Below, one piece after another: positions 1 through 12,300 of a stretch of DNA of 64,000 nt; positions within the stretch are counted from its first letter, which is position 1, and the number at the start of each line of letters is the position of its first letter. Under the pieces are notes generated by a model. That model was not told the DNA's origin, made no database searches, and was given only the letters and a program-made list of their open reading frames with translations. The translations under genes were made by a program, and so were the position numbers. The DNA is from Trematomus loennbergii (lineage: Eukaryota > Chordata > Actinopteri > Perciformes > Nototheniidae): NCBI GenBank assembly GCA_012861695.1, contig JAAOOA010000127.1, forward strand, positions 20,048,255 through 20,112,254, read 5' to 3'.

Positions 1-297
1 CCTTTTTTAAACTTTTCTGTATTACTCTAATACACTTTACTATGCAAAATGATCGAGAACATTCTTTAAAGCACAAACTACCACACAGGAAAAAACAAAC
101 AAACAAACTTGGAGGCATGTGGTTAATTACTGCTGGTTTAGGGGCAGATAATTGTCAGATCAATGCGTTCAGTCCTCTTAAGCTTTTTAAAACTCAAAAG
201 GATTACAGAGTCCATCATCAGCCAATTGGACATTTTAATTCCAAACAGGAGTACAATATAATACATGTTAACTTGGTCATGAGAGTCTTTCTGAAGA

Positions 298-2785
298 TTA
301 CAGATCTTCATCCGCCATGTCCACGTCTTCTTGTAACTTCTGCACCATCTTGGCTTCCAGTTGTTTGGGCTTTCCTATAGACAAACAAACACAAACAGAT
401 TTTTAACAGTGCTAAAATGACAACCGTATCTTATGTATATTAGTGAAAACAAACATTACAAAATATCATCTCTAGATTTTACCCAAGACAAATGTCTTTC
501 CAATCAATATCCACCTCTACTGATATGAAAATAATTTTGTTTTATGTCCGGACATTAGGTGTTGTTTGTTTGATGTATCAATCTTCATTGTACTAAATGA
601 GTCACATACTATCAGGGAACAGAACACATTTCATCAATCAAAAATACTTTTACCTGATTACAGGATACTTGTTGTATACCGTTGCTAAATTTGGTTCCTA
701 AAAAATGCTTACCTGCATGTGGTGCTTTGATAAGGTGAATATTTTTCTTCACTTCGACGATGTCCTCCTCCTTCTTCAACTGTATGCCCTTCTTTAATCT
801 ATAAAGTGGAGGCGAAAAAGTAAAAGGTAAGGCGAGCACTGTTTTTCAAATCCTGTCAATCCAGTATTTGTTGAATCAACAACAGTTTAGCATAAGATGG
901 TGTCTCTAAGATGCAGAAAGATGAACTCAAATGAAACATCAAAGAATGAAAACAAAACGACTTGCTCACCTGTTCATGATAAATCGTGCCTGTCGTTTCC
1001 GTTTGATTTCTTCCACCCTCTTCATTGCTTCCACTGTAAAAAATGTAAGTGAAACATGACTACTCAGCTCAAGAATGAAATCGGGAAAAAACCTACACAT
1101 AAGAAATAGATTTCTACATTACCTGTCTTATCCCAAATAGCTCTGTTATATTTAACAGGCATATTTCTTCGTTTCTCAAACTCCAATGCGTTATCCTGAA
1201 AGAAAGGAAATGTGTTTGTTAAGTTACAGTAAAACAAATCTATGACAGCGATTAGGGCTGTGCAATTAATCGTATTTTAATCGCAATTACGATTTTGGCC
1301 TGCCACAATTACGAAAACAACATAATCGAAAAAAACTATTATTTTGCTTTGCTAGGTTGTGACAGTGCACTGCAACATATTTGATCAAATGTATTTGTAT
1401 TTATCATATTTATATATGTTTAGTAGCTTGTTGAAGTGCACTCCAAAATATTTGTTGATTTATTGGTATTTATTATTTTGATATTATTTATTTAAATCTA
1501 GATATAAATGTATCATTTATTTTTGTATTGGTTTTTCAGTTGAATTATACGCTCAGCTAAATCAACAGTTAAAAAGACACTGTTCAAATTATTATTTGTA
1601 TTTAAAAGTTCAATAAATGGATGTTTTCAAAGTCAATGAATAATCGTATTTAATAATCGTGATATCAATTATTGACCAAAATAATCGTGATTATGATTTT
1701 TGCCATAATCGCACAGCCCTAACAGCGATAGAGCTCTATTGATAAACAACTCACCACGGTCAATTCCTTTCCTGAGGCCTTTCTGAATGCTTTGGTCCAT
1801 CTGGTCTTTCTAGGGTTACGCTTCTTCTTGAAGTTCTTGTGGCATTTTGATCTGCAGAATCTGAACGACTGTTTACAAAGAGGGGCAGAAGAACACATTT
1901 TTTTTATGATTATGCTTTTGTAATACCATTCATTTTTCCCAGTAAGCAAAGGGAAACTGCAGCAAACAAAGGTATTCTGATTCTTTCTGTTCATCATTTC
2001 TTTTACAGAATAGCATGAAAGGAAACGGACGGCAAATTATTACAATTATAAAATGTAAGTTATAATAACAAGTTGAAAACTACTGGGTTTTACATACATT
2101 ATTGTATTAATATGTATCAAAATATGAAGAAATTATTAGCCTTTGAATCTTGCGTTTTGTAAAGCTTATGTTTTCTCCTTGTTGTGACTTTGTCAGGTGT
2201 TAAAACACATGTAGTTCTGCCAATTGAAGCCTTAAAAATGAATGCACATTATTTTTAAAGTATCGCTTGACACATCTCAACCAACACACAAAGAAAGTTT
2301 AGATCAATAACTGAGGGTGTTTATGATAAGTCCACAGTGAACCTCTAGAGGGCGCAACTACTCCACGAGTCAAACATGAGGCCCTGCTGTTTAAATGTCC
2401 GGCCTCAGCATCGACTAGATTTTCATTTGAGGCAAAGTTGATCTAACATTTCAAAAAGTATCAACATTGTGCGCTCTAACCTCAAAATATAAACCAATGA
2501 ATGCGAATAATATAATCACCATGTTGAGTTGTTAACAGACTTTCAGAAAGAAAACGCATTTTTTTTTTATCCCACGTGAGTGAGTACAGCACGTTATGTT
2601 AGCATGCTAGCTAGAAAGCTATCGTTATTGGGCTAACGCTGACAGTGAAACACGAGCTTCTGTTAAAGTTACAGGATTATTCAGATGGAAATACATTGAC
2701 ATACCTTGCAGTCGTTCCTTACAAACATCATTCCATGCCCGGGATACACTGGTCCCGAGCAGAAATAACATTTTTCGATGCGCAT
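298..2785 (-). CDS. rsl24d1: Probable ribosome biogenesis protein RLP24 (ribosomal L24 domain-containing 1), complete
   Basis: Six coding exons read on the minus strand: 2705-2785, 1755-1868, 1123-1195, 970-1033, 713-798 and 298-374. All introns are GT-AG, phases agree, and the product is 164 residues (the human protein has about 163). The N-terminus [12 protein letters not shown] and the exon 2 stretch [19 protein letters not shown] form the L24e zinc-binding domain, with four cysteines in two pairs. The basic middle and the acidic C-terminus (DVDMADEDL) are typical of the RLP24 family. The yeast counterpart, Rlp24, is a nuclear pre-60S factor that holds the place of ribosomal protein eL24 until cytoplasmic maturation. 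The start was chosen because MRIEKCYFC is the conserved family start. A weak poly(A) signal (ATTAAA on the minus strand, 234-239) lies about 60 bases past the stop. Splicing was inferred by eye; the identification is firm. Confidence 0.96.
1253..1721. mobile_element. Non-autonomous hAT-type MITE in an rsl24d1 intron
   Basis: The element starts TAGGGCTGTGC and ends with the exact inverted copy GCACAGCCCTA. It is flanked by a perfect 8-bp target duplication, ACAGCGAT, at 1245-1252 and 1722-1729. The inner arms also pair (AATTAATCG-type and AATCG-rich segments at both ends). The 469-bp interior is AT-rich and has no open frame worth naming. An 8-bp duplication with such ends is diagnostic of the hAT superfamily. 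It lies in the intron between exons 2 and 3 of rsl24d1, with the splice sites untouched. Confidence 0.9.
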
Positions 2786-2960
2786 TTTCACAGCAGAGAC
2801 GCTGCGTGCGAGCACCGATACAAACAAGACCGAGCAGTCTCTTCTTCTTCCTCTTCCTCTTTCCCCGCCGCAGCTGCAGCGCCTGCCCCCTGCTGGCCCT
2901 CTGCCACACTACGCTTCTCCGTGGAAATATACAGTATTCTAATCTAGCGGACTCAAAGGA
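2786..2960 (-). promoter_or_regulatory. Probable rsl24d1 promoter and 5' UTR
   Basis: Upstream of the rsl24d1 start the composition shifts to GC-rich (CCCCGCCGCAGCTGCAGCG near 2863-2882) inside otherwise AT-rich DNA. On the gene's strand there are several GGAAG/GAGGAAG motifs of the kind bound by ETS factors. No TATA box stands out. This suits a housekeeping promoter. The transcription start cannot be placed from sequence. Confidence 0.4.
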
Positions 2961-3007
2961 CATCATTTACCACTGTCTTTGTTTACACACTACCAATGAA
3001 CTTCATG

Positions 3008-3180
3008 CAGTGGTGTAAAGTAACTAAGTAGCTTTACTCTTAAGTACAATTGTCAGTTACTAGTATCTTACTTGAGTATTTTTTATTTGTTTGCTAGAGG
3101 TAAACTGTGTATTTTTACTCCCCAACATTTATTTAATAGCCTACCTTTAGTTTCCTTGCATATTTAAATGAGACTTAATT
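3008..3180. mobile_element. End of a hAT-like element or MITE (CAGTGGTGTAAAGTAAC terminus)
   Basis: The sequence beginning CAGTGGTGTAAAGTAACTA and running through ACTTGAGTATTTTT and TTTTTACTCCCCAACATTTATT resembles the common terminal sequence of a hAT-related MITE family widespread in fish. It may be the 3' end of the transposase-bearing element just downstream, which would make one element of several kb. I found no matching inverted copy on the far side, so this could equally be a separate solo copy. The right boundary is approximate. Confidence 0.5.
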
Positions 3181-3977
3181 ACACCTGGAGTAAATTTCAC
3201 AAGCTACCCTGCAGCATACAAAGTAATTAAAATGAGCTGCACCTTTACGAGCTTTAAAAACACTTAAATGCATCAATAATGTGAAAAAAAGGTTTTTAAA
3301 AAAAATATATAGTTGCACATCTCTGACTTACCGACCAATTAATTGTAATACCCTCACACTCACGCAATTGTTTAATACTCAACATAATTCTACAAAATAA
3401 TCAGTTAACACAGAGACAATGGTCTTCTTTAGTACCGGTATTCACTACGCACTAGAGCAGACATCAACAAAGGAAACTATGCCACAATGTGCATGTTTTC
3501 TATGCTACTAGTTAATTGCTATAATAATTAGTTATTTTAGCACAACATTAAGTCCTTTGAATTATTTTTGTGGTATTAAAATAAATACACTTCAAAATCA
3601 ACAAATCTTCACACAAAACTGAAAAAGGCTGTTCTCTACATAAATACGCAAACCAACCTACACTCCAAACTACAAGTAGGGCTAAGTTTAGTTGCAACAA
3701 TTACACTTAGTGCATTCTGCTCTCCTCTCCTTACTCATTTACTTAATTTAATTGGAAACACATAAAAAATGCTGAAAAAACTGTGCAAAAATATTTATTA
3801 AGAACATGCAAAAATACTGCAACTTTACTGAAATTATTTAACAAGGTCTTGAAATCTGAAATAAATATTTTGTTATTAACTTTTTTACTAACTTTCTTTG
3901 TATCTTGTATCTTTCTTTGCACTTGGAAGTTGTTAAATCTTTTTTCGTGTCTTCACTTGTTGTCTCTCCTTCCTCCC

Positions 3978-6725
3978 TTACAGCAGCAACCTTCTGGGGG
4001 CCATGTCCCTGTAGATGTTTATTACTTCACTGTGGATAACAGGAATGTCCTTCTCAATAGCGAGGAGGAGGAGATCAGAAAGCCTCTCTTCTGTGCATTG
4101 GCTTCTGAGTGTGTCTTTCACCAGCTTGAGCTTGGAGAAGGACCTCTCCACTGTTGCTGTTGACACTGGAATTGTTGCATAGGTTCTTATAATTTCCACC
4201 AGTGTTGGAAATATATTCTGTCCACTGTTGTCTCTTAGTGTTTTTACCCCTTCATGGTGCATGTGTTTGGGAAAGAGGCATGAAAAACCCTGAGCTCTGT
4301 TTTCAACTTCTGCTCCTCTCCTCCATAGAACTCACAAAGCATGTGAACGGCATCAAGGGAGTCAGGACCCATTGCATCTTTGCCTATCCAGTTGTTGGCC
4401 TTGGTCAAAGTGTGGAGTGCATTCAGTATTTACTGGACTCTGTCTCGCCATCTCCCCTAAATCTTCTTTTTAGTTCCTGAGAAAGAACATCTACGAATGA
4501 GTAGTACACCTTCCCTCTATAGTAGTCTTCTACTGACTGGAAGGAATGGCTCTCTGTGGCTGCATTAGTACTTTGCCGATACTTTGCAGGCACCCTCCTC
4601 TGCCTTTGCTGTCCTGGGGGGACTGTGGGGATGCTGCCCAGCGGCTTCTGCCTTTTCAGTGGCACTCTTAAACAGTTTTCCAAACTGTTCTTCTGTCCTG
4701 AGGTTGGACAAGGTGTCCATCGCTCCATCAACAACATATGCTGTGGACAGATCAATGTCGCAGTTCTGTAGAGCATCAGAGGCAAGTGCAGTGACCTCAA
4801 AGACTGGAGTGGCGATCTCAAGGCAAAGGAAAAACTCAAAGTCTATGGCTTTAAGGTACATCTTGGCATCTCCAGCAGCAGTATCTGGAGGCTCCTGCTC
4901 TGTCATGTCAGTGAGGACCTTGACCACAGTACTCATCACTTTAAGGAGGGCCTTCAGGGCTTTTTCTCTGCATGCCCAACGTGTGTCAGAGAGCTTCTGC
5001 AGTTGAATTACACGCTCTCCAGGGTGCAGGGCCTCTTGGCATTTAACAAATGCAGTGTGTCTTTTTGGAGAGCTGGTAAAAGCTTCTCTTTTTATATATA
5101 TCTGTTGTAATTTATTGTCTTTTATTGTGATTGTAGTAATGTGTTTTTATTAGATGTACAGCACTTTGGCTCGACCAAAAATCGCTTTTAAATGTGCTTT
5201 ATAAATAAAACTTGATTTGATTTGATTCTCTACCAGGTTGAAAAGGTAATGAAGTGGAGGCTTGATTTTGCACTTTCAACTAAGACCAAATTTAAGCAGT
5301 GAGCTTGGCAATGCACATACAGAGCTTTGTTATTGTGTTTCAGTATTCTTGACTGCAGTCCTCTGTATTGACCACTCATATTGGCAGCGCCATCATAGCC
5401 TTGACCACGCATGTTTTGGATCTGTAGGTCATTGTTCTTTAGCAAGTCAAGAACTGTTTTCTCCATCCTCACCTGTTGTTTTTGACACATTGCAGACCTG
5501 GAGGAAGCGCTCTTTGACTTCCATTTCATACACATAACGCACAACAAAAGAGACCTGCTCGCAATGAGATACATCAGTGGTTTCATCTATGAGTACTGAA
5601 TATATATTAGCCTCCTCTATTTCTTTCCTTATCTCTTTTTGTGAATGTGGCGAGGGCTTTTATGATATCATTTTGTGTTCTGTTTGAGAGGAGTGAAACT
5701 TGACATCTGTTCTTACCCATTTTCTGGTCATTGACATTATCCAAATGTAGCCTGAGTACACTATCGTACTGGCTAAACATTTTAACAAGTTCAAGGAAGT
5801 TGCCCTGGTTTGAGCTAGTGGCAGACTCGTCGTCACCCCTGAAAGCCTTCCCCTGTCGTGCAAGATATAAAGTTATGTCAATTAATCGGGTCAAGATTTC
5901 TCTGTTTCTTTGTATCTCTTGCTCTCTTATTGCCTTTCCTTGAACATCTGATACCTCAAAAGCTGCTTGTAAAGCATTCTTTTGTATGTGTTCCATCGCA
6001 CCATGCTTGTTAAATGGGCCTCTGAGTCTGCATGTTCTTGCATTTTATCAAGTCCCCTTTTCCAGTTGTTTACGCCAGCCACTCTCCAAGCACTCTTGTT
6101 ACTGTACTTTTGTTCATTGAGAAAAAGCCGACAGCTGAAGCAGTACATACTGTCCTTTTCGGGTGAATACTCCAACCATGGCTTATTTTCATACCACATC
6201 TTTTGAAATGATCGGCCTTCAGTGTTTTTGGGAAATCTAAGGATAGGTTGGCATGGTCCTCTAGCAACACACATTTTCACATAGCTGACATTACATTTGA
6301 GATCAAAAGCTTGGTTGTGGGCGGGATCTGTTGGATACTTTAAGGATGCAATTTTTGATATGACCTCTTCTACACTACTGACAGTTTCCTCAACATCACC
6401 CTCTTCTATGGCTTTCAAACTCAACATTATCCACCGTTTCCCCTCCTGTGGCCTCTTCCTCTTCCACAGTGACAGGGATTTCCTGATCATCTTTCGGCTC
6501 TGTGTCAGGTGTTGCCTCTAAAGCCTCCCCTTGTCTCTCCAATGTTGCTTGTGAGATCTCTACTGCTTTCTCAGGTGTAACACTTTCAACATTTGAGTTA
6601 TCTGTTCTCTCTTGTGTGTTGCTGCTGGTACTTGGTTTTAACCATGCATTTAGAGATGTGCTACTCTTGGCTGTTTCCTGGCGCTCCTTCTCCTTCTTTT
6701 TCTGAATTCTTTCTTTTTTTGGCAT
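3978..6725 (-). pseudogene. Decayed hAT transposase with TTF-type zinc finger, DUF4371-like core and hATC domain
   Basis: Read on the minus strand, recognisable transposase segments occur in the expected order but in different frames. The first is a lysine-rich N-terminus (MPKKERIQKKKEK, 6725 down to about 6400). Next is a TTF-type zinc finger (PWLEYSPEKDSMYCFSCRLF, then WKRGLDKMQEHADSEAH, about 5990-6480). The catalytic core follows, with RGQGYDGAANMSG and ALYVHCQAHCLNLVLV (about 5250-5420), then a helical middle (4565-5050). Last is the C-terminal dimerisation domain (IPVSTATVERSFSKLK, about 4100-4170). Frame changes occur near 6410, 5990, 5590 and 4570, in-frame stops lie near 5450-5590, and a LINE-like insertion sits at about 5085-5227. 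The copy is therefore dead. It resembles the hAT group related to vertebrate ZMYM-type proteins. No host gene function is suggested. Confidence 0.88.
5085..5227 (+). mobile_element. Truncated LINE/SINE-like 3' tail inserted in the dead hAT
   Basis: This stretch breaks the transposase homology and ends with a 3'-tail-like sequence: CAGCACTTTGGCTCG, then AAATGTGCTTTATAAATAAA, then CTTGATTTGATTTGATT. Tails of this form, ending in short TTGAT-like repeats, are typical of fish L2-type LINEs and the SINEs that borrow their ends. The left boundary is a guess from where transposase similarity stops. It inserted after the hAT and helps date the hAT as older. Confidence 0.55.
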
Positions 6726-7411
<686 letters not shown>

Positions 7412-9344
7412 CATTTTTCAATAAGAATTTTATTATCTAGTATTTGGGATCATCTTGAGAGTAGCAAAAAGTCTGTTACAACATCTGAACACTTACAATA
7501 ATTTGTTTTGTTGCTCACTTTGGATTAAAAGATACATTTTGGTATTCAAAAGCAGAAATACAAAACAAAAACATAACTTAAATATTAACATTTAAGTCTA
7601 CATTCTAAATCTACATTTGCACCTGAGTTAAGTCAGCAAAATTATCTGTGGCTTCAAATGAACCTTTCATAATAATGAATTACACAGACAAACTTTTAAC
7701 TTGAACTTATTAATTTAGTCAAATGTCACATTTGAATTGGGAAATGTTTTTGTTTATGACATCATGCTAAAATAAAAATCTAAATTCAAATTTTCATTTT
7801 AACCTACTTAAGTATCATTTGGGTAAGATTTCATGGTGATAAAAGGACAGCAGAACAGTTTGACATCTCAAGCTTTAAAAAAGAAACTATGTTAAAATGC
7901 CTTTCTAGCAATCAAAACCATTGGAAATTATATCACATTTAAATGCAAATAATGTAAATGAAACCAAAGAAAATCACTAAATAACAGAGACTTCAAATTT
8001 CTTTGGTTAGGATTATTTGTATTACAAAGATATAAAAATTGATTATGTTGCTCTTCACACTAGGGTTTCCATTTTGATAGTCAGTATCCTTCATTGTCAC
8101 ACCTGGACAGGAGTTTTTATGGAGAGAGAAAGACAATTCTTCCCCATATAGCATTATTGGTGATCGGTAACAGATGATTCTCTTAAAAAGAATAAATATC
8201 ATCATCTATCACTGGCAGGACAAACTAGATCTTTGGTCATGTGTCAAATATGTCCACCTCATAGTACCAAGGATCATGTGAATGAAAAGCCATACCCATC
8301 TGAGGAAGGAGACAACTCTTTGGATAATAGCATCGGCATCACCGCTGCGTTTAGCAATGGTTTAGAAGGCAAACGGAGCACAAGCCAGGGAGACTTGTGC
8401 AAAAGCTTTTACCAGAATGAAGCATCAAGAAAATGTACACTAAGAAAAGCATTCAAACCACCATTCTAAGGGAAATTTACATCATTGGCAAGAACAATAT
8501 TTTTGGCAAACGCATCCTTAATGTATAATCTTTATATTTTTGGTTGCCTTAAATATCTTTTGTTTTATCAAAAACTCTTTGGGTACAATTTTTCCCGTCT
8601 TTGGATCTCGTCTTCTTTAGTATGCAAAGCCCTTTCGATATTAAGGCCATGTTAAAGCTTTGAGTTCAGTGCACTGGAAATGCCAAACGATATCATGTGA
8701 TAAAGCTCATATAGTTTGACAATTTCTAAAGCACTTGTTATTTTCACAACATACATCATTCAAAGACAATGCGAATGAAACAAAACATCTTTCAACCGTG
8801 AAAATAAAAGTTCAGAGAATTCAAGAAATGAGCACCTCCAAAAAATAACGCCCGAACAGAGGTAGCAAGACATGGCAATGAATGTGTGTCCCCTGAGTCT
8901 GAAGTAATACTGCACATAATGTGGTGAAAAAGAGGTAGTAATGTATACACAAGAACATGGAGGTAGATAATCAGTCAAAAGGGTCCAACTTCACCCTCTG
9001 CTCCAGTGAAAAGTAATTAAATATAACGAAAATGTATCACAGTACATTCTTGACATTCTTTTTAACATTCATCATAGGTGAGCTTTGGTTTAGGACAGAT
9101 AACGGCGAACACAGACAAACAGGTAGAAAGTTAAAAAGATGGAAATGAAATGTTAATGTTATAACGAACATCCATACAAAATCCTGAGGTAGATCCGAAG
9201 CGAAAACACCTTTCGTCCATCGTAGCAGCTGGCTTCCTTAACCCTTGTGCCTCAGGAAATAACCAAGGGGCTCAACTCAGGAAGCAAACGAGGTAGAAGT
9301 GGCGTAGCTCCGGCTGCTGGAGAGCAGCTTTAGGCCTCCTGATG
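7412..9344 (-). other. Probable prtg 3' UTR
   Basis: This is the AT-rich sequence between the prtg stop codon and the candidate poly(A) signal. No convincing coding frame was found: the small open frames have no family resemblance. The extent is inferred from the poly(A) signal alone. Confidence 0.5.
7429..7434 (-). promoter_or_regulatory. Candidate prtg poly(A) signal (AATAAA)
   Basis: AATAAA on the minus strand, about 1.9 kb past the prtg stop codon, is followed after 18 bases by a long (GT)n tract. A GU-rich element just past the cleavage site is what the CstF cleavage factor recognises. Other AATAAA-like sites exist upstream in the UTR, so this is a candidate only. Confidence 0.5.
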
Positions 9345-12300
9345 TCAGGAGCCAACGTCCTGGGCCGAGTGCAGGGCAGGAGGGGAGCCCTGCGAGGTGC
9401 AGCAGAGTTGGGTTGCATCAGAGGCGGAGTGATGGAGGGGATGGCTCAGCATCTCCTCGTTTTCCACAACAAAAGACTGCTTCACCTCAGCAACAGTTAC
9501 AACATCTTCCGGTCCAAAAGATTCAGGTCTGGAGCTTTGGCTGGTGGAAGGGTTGCTCAACTCTTCGTTGCTTTCTTCGTTGGAGTAGTGTCCCGAGTCC
9601 CCCGTCCCCTGGCTACCCTCACTGGTGTGAGAGCTCTCCGAGTGGTAAGGTCCGAAGATGATCTCGCGGGATGAAGGGGGCAGAGGCGCTGAACCTAAAT
9701 GCTCCTCATACCTCAAAACTGTTTTTCCAGCCTCGTACAAGCTGGCTCTCCTCTCAGCCTAATGAGAAGGAGAAGAGAAAAAGGAAATTAAGATAAAAAA
9801 AGAGAAGTCTAAAAAGAAAGTGGATTGATCAGAATAATGTTGCATCACTCACATCACTTTCAGATGTGTTCCTCATTTCCCTCTTGAAGAGCAGCCACCT
9901 CTTGCTTTTATTCTTGCTGATTGGACCGCCACTGTTTTTGACAATATTAGACCCGACCTGGAACTAAAGAGAAATAAATCAGATCAGATTTTTTTTATGG
10001 TCGTGTGCTCTTTTGAACATCAGACATAACTCAAATGTATATATTACATTTCTCAAACCAGAAGAACATCATCACACTTTTTGTTTGTCTCACCTTGGCA
10101 TCTAGAAAGTTGTGACTGATCATGGGTATAATGGCCTCAACATTCTCTGTATGCTGTTCATTGGGCCGGGAAAACCCAGCTTGTGGTCCTTCAGGATCTC
10201 TAACAGCAAGGACTTTTTGACTGGAGGATTTCCTATGAATCATACAAAGATAATATTGTTAGAACATTTCAGGAGAATATAATGTTAACTGTTAAAAATT
10301 GAGTAAAAATGGACTAAATGTACCTTGGTCTTCCCTTACTGATGAGGATTAAGGCACATATTACAATACAGGACAAGGCGATGCTCACTCCAACAATGAT
10401 GCCTGTCATGGACCTCTGGTCTATGTGGTAGAGATCATCAGAGTAGACTGGAAGAAACAACAGTGTTTTAGATGGAATATAATTACATATGTTATAATAA
10501 CTAAGAGAAATTAATTGAAAGAGGGTGATAAACCTGAAGGAAATAAAAAAGTAAATGCCCTCAGCCTAAAAAACGATGTTTAACAACCCTTCACATTCAT
10601 AGACTGATGTTTATAGTTCATGATTAACACTGTGTGAAGGACTGACGGTATACAATTAAACTAAGCTTTCATTAGAGAAAAACGAAACTTTTCACTTTCC
10701 TATTCAATGTGAACAAAAACTAATTGCATGTGAGAAAAAAAATCGTACAACATATATGGTTACGAGGTGTTGCTGACCTACACCTCCTTGTGGTTTGTTT
10801 TCTAACAGGAATGAGCTTTTATTCTCTCCATTTTCACTAATGATTATGAAACCATACTGCCTTTAAAATCACCTCACCAACTTTTTTTATTAAGTTACAT
10901 TAAAGCCTAAGAGAAATTCAAACCATTTAATTTCAAGACAACACTAACAACTGAGTATAGCTTTACTTTAATAATGAATGCCACATAACTACCAGCTTAA
11001 TATAAATAAGAAGCAATCTAATGATGTGTACCTGTTGTATCGGGGAAGTTTTCAGAGTGCCTGGGGTTTTTGCTGCGGTGTTTGTTTCCATTCTTCAGAG
11101 CCAGCTCCACGATCTGAGAGAAAGGCCCGTCACCCACCTGGTTGGAAGCAGATATTTTCACCAGGTAGACGTTCCCCGCCTCCAGCTTCTCCAGCAGCGC
11201 CATTGTGTGGCTCCCTGTAAACAAAAATACAATTAAGTACAAATATAGAAAATGAATTCTAGTGTACATCATTATGCTTAAATAACAGTTACACCCCCTA
11301 TGATAGGTAAAGCTGAAGCTAGAGAGTTCAGGTCCCTAACATTATCTTAGGCATGTACATTAGTCCCATCCAACTAAGAAATACATTTTGTTTCCTGGAA
11401 ATGTTTGTATATTTAAAAATAGTCCTATGGCACTAAAATGCTATGAGGGTTAAAAGGGATTAAGACATTTTTAGTGGTTCATTTATTTAGCTTAAAGGAT
11501 GTTTGCGAATCTCTTGAATCTGTATGTGATGTTCCTAATAAATATATATTTAAAACTGTAATTATATCACCAACAAAACATATTTTATGATGCTGTCCAC
11601 TACTCACCCTCCCTCTGCAATATCTGCCAGTGTCCATCCATCCAGGCCTTCTGGGAGGCGTACAGGATAGTGTAGCGTGTCACCACCACGTTGGGCTCGG
11701 TGGGCTCCCTCCAGGACACCAGGGCGGTGTCATCCTCGATCAGAGTGACTCGCACTCCTTTAGGCGGCTGGCCAGGTGCTGCAAACAGATAAATCATATT
11801 CACAGTAAATTAGACTTGCTGAGAAATGTTCTGAGCAATATGCAATTAACTGATTTGTGTCTCGAGAGTAGAAGAACTGGACAAACAGAAACATAATCAT
11901 GGTGAAATGATGTTACAGTAAGTTATTACCTGCTTGTAAAGTCTGACGGTAAACAACAGAACTCCAAGGACTCGACATCTGGTCCACATGAAGACGCACA
12001 ACAAACTCATAGCGAGTGTTTGTTACCAAATTCTGAACAGTCACGTTTTGTCTCGTGCTGTGGACAGACATTTATATATATGAGCTTTTGACATACAATT
12101 ATACAGACAGCAAATTAAAAAGAGTACAACGGCCACATCATTCACAAACATGCAGTGTTACATAACATAAACTTAGCAACAAAAAAAAGAGTATTCTGAG
12201 GCTGTATTTGTCATGCCAGATGTACAATACTGAATTTGTTGGGGGTTCTCGGCTTACGTTTGCAGGTAGCGTATAGCAGAGGCGTTGTGGGTGCCCACAG

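Noticed and set aside
1990..2020. Box C-like ATGATGA on the minus strand in rsl24d1 intron 1, as a hint of an intronic C/D snoRNA
   Set aside because: No box D (CTGA) at a fitting distance and no terminal stem.
4202..5006. Plus-strand open frames over the hAT region
   Set aside because: They are antisense shadows of transposase segments that are recognisable on the minus strand.
9342..9740. Plus-strand open frame opposite the last prtg exon
   Set aside because: Antisense shadow of the GC-rich coding exon; the minus frame matches the protogenin tail.
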